The notes below the pieces were generated by a model. That model was not told where the DNA came from, did not search any database, and saw nothing but the letters and a program-made list of their open reading frames with translations. From contig JAAOMT010000607.1 of the NCBI GenBank assembly GCA_016748015.1, positions 282,017 to 346,016 on the forward strand: DNA of 64,000 bases, given 5' to 3'. The position numbers were made by a program, and so were the translations under genes. Below are positions 55,340 to 64,000 of this stretch, piece after piece. This DNA comes from Geosiphon pyriformis (Eukaryota; Glomeromycota; Glomeromycetes; Archaeosporales; Geosiphonaceae). Positions within the stretch are counted from its first letter, which is position 1; each line of letters starts with the position of its first letter.

Positions 55340-57197
55340 ATGAATTTGGAAGCTGCCTCAGGTAGCAACATATCTAAGAAAAAGGTGTCCAAGAATGTTT
55401 TTTATGGTTCTGCTGGTGGTTTTTTTTCACAGAAGAAAAAGGTTGTTCTTGAAAAGATCAAACATTCTGGTGATGAAAAAAATATCTTTTTAAGCAAGTC
55501 TGGATCTGGTAATAATATGTATTCTAATGCTGATAATCTGTCTGGAAATAATGAGAGTGTTAACATAACTGGCATTAAAAATGACTCTCTGTTGGGCTCA
55601 GCTGCCAATATTCTTAAAGCAAAGCAAGTTAACACTGATACTGTTTTTGGCTCTCCACTCAGTTTTTCCAATTTTGTTATGGATGATAATGAAGAAATCT
55701 CTCTTCTTCATCATCTTCCAATCTCTTTAGATAAAAAATGGATTGACCCAAAAATTATTAAGACTTAAATAGAAGTTGCTGTTAGGAAGTTATTTGCTTT
55801 GAACATTAATTTTTTGGCAGTAAAAGGCAAATCAGCAATGGTAAAAACTCAGGCAATCAGAAATTTATTTTCAGTAGTCAATAGTTTTGGGAGGGCCACT
55901 ACTCCCTCAAAATTTGAAAAGATCATCTGATCTACATTTACCTCAAAAAAAAGCATAGAAAAAGCCATATTATTGGCCAGAGAAAAAGAGATCAATGTAA
56001 ACAGCGATTTCAAAAAACAAAGAATGAGATCAGACTGTGGTAATTAAAAAAATTTCCATGAACACACTTAAGAATATGATTGTCATTACAGTATTCAAAT
56101 TTGGAAAGATTAAGTTAATCAAAATTCAATTGATTGGGATGTGGCAGAAAGCTGTGATTAAGTTTGCCAAATTAGATTAAGCTGATTAATTGGCCTCAAG
56201 ATGATCATTTTTAATTGGAAAAAATTCTGTGCATGTAGCCAAGGCTGTAAAAAATCGTGGGATTTGGGTGTCTAGAAATCAATTCAAAGCACTTCTGTTT
56301 ATCTTGTCAGTAAGAACAACTGCACATAATCTTGGGACTCTTTTGGAAAAGACTGGTGAAAAAACTTGCATCATTAATAGGTCTATAAAAACTGGTAATA
56401 AAGTTTACTGTGCTGTGGTTAGTTTTAACTCTGATAAGGATTTGGAATCTGCCTTTTGCATAGAGCCAATCTTCAATGGAGTAAAGCTCTCTTGGACTAG
56501 AATAGATTTGGTTTATTGTGAGAAGTGTGGGCATTTTGGACATTCAGCTCTCAAATGTAATGCATTAAATGTAACTATACTGCTGCCATCAAAAAAATCC
56601 TTTAAAAAAGTTGCTTTTAAAGAAGTTTGCTTTTAGCTTGCCAAGTTGTATGAGAAAAAAAGTGTTCTAATCTCTTGCTCTGCTGCTTTTGGTGACAAAT
56701 TTTGGGCCCAAGTGGTCTTACTTGCTAGTTTATCTGGTGGTTTTTGCTTTAGTTTTGGTCTTGGTTCCTCTTCTTCTTTTGTCTCAAGCTTGAGCAGTAC
56801 TCTTCCTTCTATTTCTGCTGATTACTCTTTTCTAAGTGCTTATTTGGCCGTCTTGAAACACTCCTTAAAACTTTTAACAGATCAGGTTTTTGGTATTGTG
56901 CACAAGCTTAGCAATTTGGAATTAATGCCTTAGATTCCTTTTTTTTCCCCTTTAGTTTTAACTACCCCAATAGCTGCCAATTTGGATTTGGGTTCAACAA
57001 TAATTTTGAATAGCCCTGAGCTGATATCTTTACTTCTTTCTTCTATCACTTCTAATGTCTCAGTTCTGGATCCAAGTAATTCAAAAGTGCTGACTACTAA
57101 AGTGGGCTTTTTAGAATTTAAGTTGATGGCTCTTAATGCCTTTGTTGGTTCAATGTTGGTGAAGTTAGATCAATTGTGTGCTGGTTTGGGTTTTTAA
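55340..57197 (+). pseudogene. LINE I ORF1
   Basis: ATG at 55340 (Met-Asn-Leu-Glu-Ala-Ala-Ser). Ser/Lys/Asn-rich N-terminus open to 55768, then stops and a frame change. A middle block with Thr-Pro-Ser-Lys-Phe matches LINE F. The CCHC knuckle at about 56517-56560 (Cys-x2-Cys-x4-His-x4-Cys) is intact. The C-terminal Leu/Ser-rich part is at 56646-57197. The N-terminal third is not alignable with F, so these are different LINE subfamilies. Confidence 0.8.
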
Positions 57198-57214
57198 ATG
57201 TCTTCTTTTTCCCA

Positions 57215-60200
57215 ATAAGTAATTTGATCTAGAAGATTGCTACATGCAATGTTTGTAGTATTAATGTACTGGCTAAGCAAGAAGATATTGTGTGTTGGCA
57301 CATGAACTCTGGTAATATGATTTCGATAATCACTAAAATGAAATTGAAGTCTAGTATTAGACCTTGGATTATAAACAAATTTAATAATATACAGGTTTTT
57401 ACATTTGGTTTGGATAAAAGTTTTCTTGGTGCTGGTATGGTGATTATCATAAACAATTTCTTGGCTTGACATGTCTCTAAAATTGAAAAAGTGCCTGGTT
57501 GTATTATTTCAGTTTGGTTTCTGTTCAGGGACAAGCTTTTGGTTACAGGCTTGTATGCTGATGTTTCTGCTAAGATTAGATTTGGTCAAGCAGTTGAGAT
57601 TAACTTTTTTATTGTAAGAGTGGTTAATACCAGTACTTTTGTGGTCTTGGGTGGAGATTTTAATGAAAATGAGTCTAAGAAAAATGTGAGCTTTCATTTC
57701 TGTTTGGATCTGGATTTGGTTAATTCACTTGGAGATCATTATTTGGCCAAAGCTTTTACATAGAGCAATTTAAGAAGGGCCAAAAAAGTTATTGACTACA
57801 TTTTTTTCAGTAAGTGTTTATCATCAGCAATTGCTAATTATGGGATTGCTTCTGCTTTTGATTTCTTTAATACTGATTACAAGGTGGTCATGGTGTCAGT
57901 TGATTTAAGTGAACTTTTGGATTTTTATTTGAATTGTTTATGCAAACAAGCTAATAGTGATTATTAGAAGTTCAAGATTGCTGGTACAGATGCCCCCAAA
58001 TGGGCTTATTTTAAAAAGTGTGTCTCTGCCAAGTTTTTTTCTGTATTCAGTAAGTTTTTATTTGTAAATATTGGTGAAAATCTTGATACTATGTGGAATT
58101 TGTTGGAGAAGATAATAGTGAATTTGGCTGATGATGTTTTTTCTAGACTTTGGTTTTGTGATATTAACTGTTCTTTTAACAAACAATCTTCTAAGTTTTT
58201 CAAGCTGGAACTGCTGGTTGCCAAAGTGGTTAAGTCTTTTTAATCTGGTGATTTCTCTAAGACTGACTTATTACTTAGTGCTTGGTTAATTGCTAATAGA
58301 GTTAAGGCTTTGGAAATTCAGAATATGTTGAATAATAGCTCCAGCAGTGTATATGTTTTTAGTTGCTTGTTTAAGGTTTAAAAGAGTTATTATTGTTCTA
58401 AGATGCATAAATTTAAAACTGCTCAGTCTGCTGCTATTAGGTGTGTTATTGATAAAAGGATAGAAAATTTTTGTTCAAACAAAGATCGAATGATCAAGAG
58501 TATATTAGATAAGCCATTTTGTAAAGTGGTTTTTGATTATTTAGTTGTTAATAGTGAACTGGTTTTGGATCCTAATAATGTTAAAACTAAGCTTAATACT
58601 ATAATAGAAGAGTGGACCAAAAAGCATTCATTTTCTGGGTTTTTGTCTGATCTTTGGGCCTATCAATATGCTTCTTTATAGCATGTAGATAACAATGCTT
58701 TTTTGGTATTATCATTGTTGTCAGTTTTAATGAGTTGGTTCAAGTTGTCAAACACCTACTAGATGGGAAAGCTGCTGGTTTTAGTAGTATTCTTAATGAA
58801 TTGTGAAAACATTGTGATGATAATATTCTTAGAAGTTTTCTAGACTTTTTGAATTTGTATTTAAAGTTAAATGTTGTTCCATTTTTGTGAAAAAGAGCAT
58901 GGGTTTTAATGATACTAAAACCTTATAAATAAGATGGCATCTTAACAAATACTCGTCCTATTGCACTAGTTGAGACTGTTTGTAAGATTCTTTCTAAAAT
59001 TCTTTCAGATTGAAACTCTTTTGTCTGCAGTAAATTTGGCATTTTCCATGGAGATAATTTCTCAGTCTTGAAGAGTATCTCAACACAGTTTCCTATTTTT
59101 GCAGTTGGTTCAGTGGTTGAAAATGCTTTAGAAAAGAGCAAAGAGATTTGGTTGGTTTTGCAGAATATGTTGTTACCAGATGAAATTAAAGATATTGTTT
59201 AGCATGAAATTACTCTTATAAATCTTATTATTAATTAGCATATATTATCATTTCAAATTATACAAATGTAATCTAAGTGCGATAATCAATTATGCAATAT
59301 TCCAAAATATGTAATATTCAAAAGTTTGCCAAAATTTGTAGAAATTTGCCAAAATAATTGATAGTTCACCGAAATATCTAATAGTTTGCAGAAATAACTT
59401 GTAATTTGCCAAAATATATCTGTAGTTCAGTAAAATTGTAGAAAAGAGCAAAGTTTAAGTTCATAGAATAGTGTTACAACAAGTTGTATAAAAGAAGAGC
59501 TTTTCTCTTCAAGAAAATGTATCTTACTTTAGATTTATCACTTAAAATCATTACTACACACACACAAAAAGAAATAAATATCAAATAAATTGAAAAACCA
59601 AATTCTTTAATTATTGCACTTGAAAAATCTCCAAAATCCAACTAATGTTTTGAAATTGATTAACTACCAATTTCAGTAAACTGTTAGTGACTCCAGGTCT
59701 GGATAGAAAACGTTTCCCTTGACAGAATTCTATTTCTTTTACATTTTCTTTATTTTCTTTCTTTTATTTTATTATTATAATCATTAGGATAGCCTACAGA
59801 CAAGATTTCTGTAGAAGAGTTGACTTTCATAGCAAAGTAACTACACATTTTTAGTGAGCTTCCAAACAAGCAATTCCTGGGAAAAAGTTGACGTTTATTA
59901 CAACGTAACTACACAAAGTAACTGGCAAGGAATTGGCCATTCTACTTATAAGCCCAGCAGTTCAAATTATAGGAGATAATTTGAAGATAAATTCAGTTAT
60001 CAGAGGTTCAAACACTTCCCATAGTTGTGAATTAACAGCATTACAACAAACATACAAGAGCTAAGAAAAGACCAAAAACCTTCAGTAATAATGTGTAAGA
60101 TATATGATTCAGTTGGGTGATATTACTTAAAAGCTAATTTGTGGTATATTAAAATATGCAAGAGATTCATTGAATTTTTTGGTAAGATTCATGAAAATAA

Positions 60201-62620
60201 GTTGAACAGGATCATAACAGATTTTGGTCTTTTAGATAGGTATTATGTTTTTAATAGTCTTGATTAGAGTAAAATGTTTTCTTTTCTTCTTTGGCAAATT
60301 TTTTATGACCCCTTTTTGTGCAAAGTCAAAAGATAGAAAAGTATATATGATTACCAGTTTGATACCAAGTTTGTGGCCAAGACAAGAAGAATTGATAACA
60401 TGAGTGAAGTGAACTTTTTTTTCACAGCTGGAGCTTTTGTAGATGATACTATCTGGATTGGAAATAGCCAATCTGCTACACAATTTATATTAGACATTGC
60501 CAGTAAATTCTTCTCAATTAATGACATTTCAATTAATAATAACAAAACAGTTGTCATTTTTATTAATAAGAAGATTAAAGATGCTGCTCTTAGGATTAAT
60601 TGGTCCCCTATTTTGATTGCCAAGTGTAGTGTACCTCACAGATACTTGGGTATCTTCTTGTCTACAGATGATCTATCCAAATCCAGTTTGGCTAAGGCTT
60701 AGTCTAATGTTAAGTTTTTTTTCAATATAATATTAAAAAAAGCAATTTCAGATAAGCAGTTCTTGTATTTGGTCTCAGTAATTCTGCAGCCCATTGTTGG
60801 CTACTGTATTCAGTTTAGTTTTATCTCTTCTGCTGTCTGCCAATGTTGGAATGCTTTGGTTAAAAATGGTTTTAAATTAAAAACTGGGCTGTCATGTGAT
60901 TTTCCAAGCAAAGTGCTGTATTATTCTGTGTTGTATAGTCTGAAAACATTCAAGCAGATTCAAACTAAAGAGAAGTTGGCATTAGTTGTTGTTTTTGCTA
61001 ATGTTTTTGGGATTTTTGATCAGCTTTTTAAGCACAGATTTCTGGATTTACAGGTTTTGGGCTGGACTTCTCTGAATTCTTTACAATATTCTGTGCAGTT
61101 GTGTGTTAGTTCTTCAAACAATTTTTTGGCTAAGATTGTGTGGGTTTTTTTAGACAATGATATTTTTATGGCAAATAATCTGTTTTGTGCTTTTCGTTGT
61201 TCTGACAGGTTTTCTGTTTCAAAAGTCTTAAGGCCATTATTGTATTATGATTATATTAGTTTATTAAAAAGTTTTGGTGTAGCTTTTTATAACAGACTTC
61301 TAGAGAAACATGGTAGAGTTTTGAATTAAAAAACATTTTAATGTTGAAAAAGATTGGATCTTAAAGAACCTGTGCCCTCTTGGTTTGTTTTAATGTCAAA
61401 ATTTTTGCATGATAATGTGTTTACATTAACATCTCTTGACAGAAATTATATGTTAGATATTGATAATATTTTGTTGTCTGATCAGTTTTCTGATATTAAG
61501 AGTGACTTGCTTGATATCTGGTTAAATATTTTTACTATATATATGGATGGTTTTTTAAAAAGACTTGGTTCTGTTAATGTGGCTGGGAGTGCTGCTGTAT
61601 TTTTTTCTGATATTAATTTGGGCATTGAAGTTCGGGTTGTTGGGTGTTTGTCTTCTACAATAACTGAATTACAGGCTATCACTTTGGCTCTGAAATGCAT
61701 GCTCTCTTCTTGTTTGGTGGTTGTGTGTTTAGACAGTCAAGCTGCTTTGGATGCATGTGTCTCAGAATTGAAGTTGCTTGGTCCTGATTTTCATAATTGT
61801 TGTTGAATAAAGAAAAGACATATTGTAAATTTGATTGTTAATAAGGACATTTTTGTGGTTTGGTCAAAGGTTAAAGACCACTTAGAAGTTCCAGGTAATA
61901 TTTATGCAGATGCTTTAATGAAAGAAGCTGCTCACTTTTCTTTGCTATTGCCAACTAATACATATAAATGCTTTATTATGGCTAATAGTCTGCCAGTTTC
62001 TGGTAATGTTTGTTATTTTGTTTGGAATATTTTTAGGTCAGTAAATTAGGTGTGTTGTGAAATTGGTCCTAACTCTAGAGTTTTAGGTGGTTTTTTAGTT
62101 CATAATATTGATTGGGCCCATACTGTAGCTGTTTGGCATCCTGATTTGCACATGTTATCAGAGTCTATGAGCAAAGCTTCTGCCAGTTTACACACTTATT
62201 TTATAAAGACTGTTTATAGAAGACTGTCTATTGTTGTTAGGAAGAGACTTTATGACAAATATTATTCTGGTGTTTTATGTTTGCATTGTGATAAGATTAA
62301 GTTTTCTGATTATGTGTTCATGTGTTATAAAGAGTTTGTCTTTCACAAGGCAATTTTATTTGAGCATATTTTATGTTGGAAGTCTCTGACTGGTTCTTAT
62401 TTTTTTGCTCCTTCTGTGATTGTGGAATCTCTTCTTTTATGTTTATCTGATATCAGTCTGTATGCTCTTCTCTGCAAGAGCTTTGTGCTTGTGAAGTGGT
62501 TTGAAGAGACAGTGCAAATTTTCAATGATCATAAAGAAGCAACTCAGATCTTGGTTAATTTTGTGCATGGCTTGAGTGTTCTATACTATTCTGAGTTATG
62601 AAGATTTAGATCTAAGTTTA
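57215..62620 (+). pseudogene. LINE I ORF2
   Basis: The start equivalent to LINE F's ATGA overlap reads ATAA, so the start codon is lost. Endonuclease 57238-57960: Ala-Thr-Cys-Asn, Gly-Gly-Asp-Phe-Asn-Glu and Asp-Thr-Asp-x-Lys seen; Glu of Thr-Glu-Thr-Lys is Lys. RT 58690-60700, split by a solo LTR; Phe-Val-Asp-Asp intact near 60435. RNase H 61530-61920 keeps Asp (Tyr-Met-Asp-Gly), Glu (Thr-Glu-Leu-Gln-Ala), Asp (Leu-Asp-Ser-Gln) and Asp (Tyr-Ala-Asp-Ala). C-terminal Cys-x2-Cys finger near 62280. Many stops. Confidence 0.85.
59171..60090 (+). mobile_element. 920-bp solo LTR inside LINE I
   Basis: Starts TGTTACCAGATG and ends TTCAGTAATA. Flanked by ATGT (59167-59170 and 60091-60094); removal rejoins LQNM with the Lys-x-Tyr-Asp-Ser-Val-Gly block of RT. 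About five imperfect repeats of TAGTTTGCCAAAATAT at 59325-59435 lie upstream of TATAAAAG (about 59487). A third LTR family; no coding part in the window. Confidence 0.85.
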
Positions 62621-62950
62621 GGGTAAATATAGAGATAAATAATTTAGAAGTGATATCTGTAGTATCTGTTGGCTCATTGCCAGTTCTATCAGATAATGTG
62701 GCTAAATTAATTGGTATTAATAATTTGTTTAAAATTAGTTTTGGTTTTCACAAATCTTGCTTGTTTTTTTTGGCTTAGGTGATAAAGCTACTGTTTATAT
62801 AAGAGCTTAGTATTGCTTTGATTAGTCTGAATGACTGGTTACATATGGTAAATACATGAATTGCATCTAGCTGGAGTTCATAGTTTTGATTTTGTATACT
62901 AAATAATAATTAGACTACACTTATAAAATGTTAATAATAATAAAAAAATT

Positions 62951-63111
62951 TCTTTTTTTATTCTTTCATTTTTACTAAATTTATATTTTTTTTTTAAATT
63001 TATAATACTTATTTTCTGAAACATTCAATAAATATCTTAAAAATTAATGTTAGCTTTGAAAACACTTTCTAATTTATTTATAATAATTAATAAAAGTCAA
63101 ATTAATTACAT
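62951..63111 (+). other. AT-rich remnant between LINE I and LTR
   Basis: Probably the last part of element H's third-ORF region, judging from position, but I can align only a few bases with element A. No gene. Confidence 0.4.
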
Positions 63112-63986
63112 TATTACTCATAAAAATTACAAGTATTATATAGTTAAAAAAATAGCCAATCAGAAGTAAGCATAGTAAGAGAAGAATTCCAGGATTTTTC
63201 TAAAGGAATTGCAGGATTCCTGAATCTCAGAATTCCAGAATTCTTTGTAAAGAATTACAGAATTACAGAATCCCAGAATTCTAGAATTCTAGGAATCTTA
63301 TATAACACAAACTATATATATATAGCAGTAATATTAAAAGTGAGAAAAGTATTTAATTTTATTAAAATTCAGTTTAAATTCTTAATATTTCCTTTTTTAT
63401 CTATTAATTAACTTCACTTCATAGATAATTATTGTCAACTGAAGTGAATTCATTACAATATTCAATAAAACCTACTTATTATTATTCAATTTATGTTATT
63501 ATTGTTTGAATAAGAAAGATTCATTACTTCCACTTTATTAACATTCTATGTTGATAAAATCTAATACTTAATTATACTGAACTAATAGTTCTTAATTATA
63601 GCTATTGACAAGATACTAATTTTTTCTTTTATTTTATTTTCTTTTATTTTTTTCTTTTATTTTATTTTCTTTTATTTTTTTCTTTTATTTTATTTTGTTG
63701 TTTTGTTGATTTACTAACTAATTAAAAAAATTAAGCATTAAATAATTTGACATTAAGAATAGTCTGCTAAAAAACTCAGAAATAAGAGTAGAAAACTTGA
63801 AAATTAAGGATAGCTTATCAGAAAGGCATAACTGCCAGAATAAACTGGCCACCATGCTGAAAAAAAAATTTAATAGAATAGTCATTTCAGGAGGCTACTG
63901 AACAATTATTGAATCTCTGTTTATTATACAAAAGACTTTACTAAAATCTTCAGATCATAAACATCTTCAGATATTACTAATACCAT
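63112..63986 (+). repeat. Type II LTR, probably 3' LTR of element H
   Basis: Starts TATTACTCATAAA (TGTTAC with G to A). Has AGCCAATCAGAAGTA, the GGAATTCC-type repeats (63180-63300), TATA at about 63312-63324, a hairpin and a long T-rich tract of TTTTATTTTATTTTC units (63620-63700). It stops about 80-100 bp short of a normal LTR end, where another LTR begins. Confidence 0.82.
63534..63558 (+). other. LTR hairpin, element H
   Basis: TTTATTAACA against TGTTGATAAA, loop TTCTA. The outer three pairs differ from the consensus on both arms and still match; one G-U pair. Confidence 0.78.
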
Positions 63987-64000
63987 TGTTACTTATAAAA
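63987..64000 (+). repeat. Start of another LTR at the window edge
   Basis: TGTTACTTATAAAA matches the LTR start TGTTACTCATAAAA with one C-to-T change and interrupts the LTR at 63112. The rest is outside the window. Confidence 0.6.

Larger units (their letters stand above)
55224..62950 (+). mobile_element. LINE I: decayed non-LTR retrotransposon with a nested solo LTR
   Basis: Relative of LINE F on the opposite strand; 6.8 kb without the insert 59171-60094. The 5' end starts CTTTCTCTC, as LINE F does (its 5' end reads CTTTCTCTC). The 3' end is TAATAATAATAAAAAAA. A possible target duplication (AAAATTTCTTT on the left, near-identical on the right) is low-complexity and weak. More stops and fewer CpG than F: older. 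Confidence 0.87.

Noticed and set aside
55220-62960. Firm target duplication for LINE I
   Set aside because: The shared AAAATTTCTTT is A/T-rich and next to an A-tail, so the match is not convincing by itself.
1-64000. A variant genetic code in which TAG/TAA mean Gln
   Set aside because: Stops replace Trp (TGG) and Arg (CGA) as well as Gln, and the positions differ between copies. Mutation explains all of them; reassignment does not.
1-64000. Host genes, tRNA or rRNA genes between elements
   Set aside because: I looked at every gap; each is LTR, element interior or short AT-rich remnant. The primer site resembles a tRNA end only because it is complementary to one.

Overview
The window is AT-rich (roughly 70% by eye), CpG-poor eukaryotic DNA made almost entirely of transposable elements. 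I see no host gene, tRNA or rRNA. The best guess for the organism is a fungus with a repeat-swollen genome. The combination of a Ty3/gypsy pol carrying a dUTPase and zinc modules with RNase H-bearing LINEs resembles what I know from arbuscular mycorrhizal fungi (Glomeromycotina). That assignment is inference from family resemblance, not proof.

Layout. The window is a stack of nested insertions, which I call A to I. Base layer G (50759-52587) is a Ty3/gypsy fragment whose left part lies outside the window. Element E (20241-20300, 37864-38795, 45686-50758) sits in G. Into E went A (1-1841 and 13239-20240, plus strand), D (20301-37863, minus strand) and LINE F (38796-45685, minus strand). B (1842-13238, plus strand) lies in A's gag. 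A 1.4 kb solo LTR (8506-9887) lies in B's RNase H. C (20383-27940, plus strand) lies in D's 3' LTR. To the right are a second 1.4 kb solo LTR (52588-53990), a very decayed gypsy fragment H, LINE I (55224-62950, plus strand) interrupted by a 920 bp solo LTR, a decayed LTR at 63112 and the start of another LTR at 63987. Target-site duplications of 4 bp (ACAT, CCAC, CTGT, ACGA/ATAA, ATAC, ATGT) document six of these events.

The gypsy family. Joining the copies gives the order LTR, tRNA primer site, gag (CCHC knuckle, Gln/Pro/Tyr-rich tail), aspartic protease (DSG), an eight-cysteine module, a five-cysteine module, dUTPase, a beta-rich linker, reverse transcriptase, RNase H, integrase with a GPY/F-like end, a stop shared by all five copies, a third reading frame of unknown function, polypurine tract and LTR. 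Gag and protease are in one frame. There are two LTR subfamilies: type I (B, C) and type II (A, D, E, H). They have different tandem repeats upstream of the TATA box and different third-ORF sequences, but they share an RNA-like hairpin downstream of the TATA box.

State. Every copy is broken, mostly by stop codons that C-to-T or G-to-A changes at Gln, Trp and Arg codons would produce, plus homopolymer frameshifts. No copy keeps the RT Asp-Asp pair. LINE F is the best preserved and probably the youngest: all nine nonsense codons I found in its ORF2 fit transitions, and its endonuclease, RT and most of its RNase H motifs are readable. The parts most worth following up are the cysteine modules, the third ORF and the LTR hairpin.
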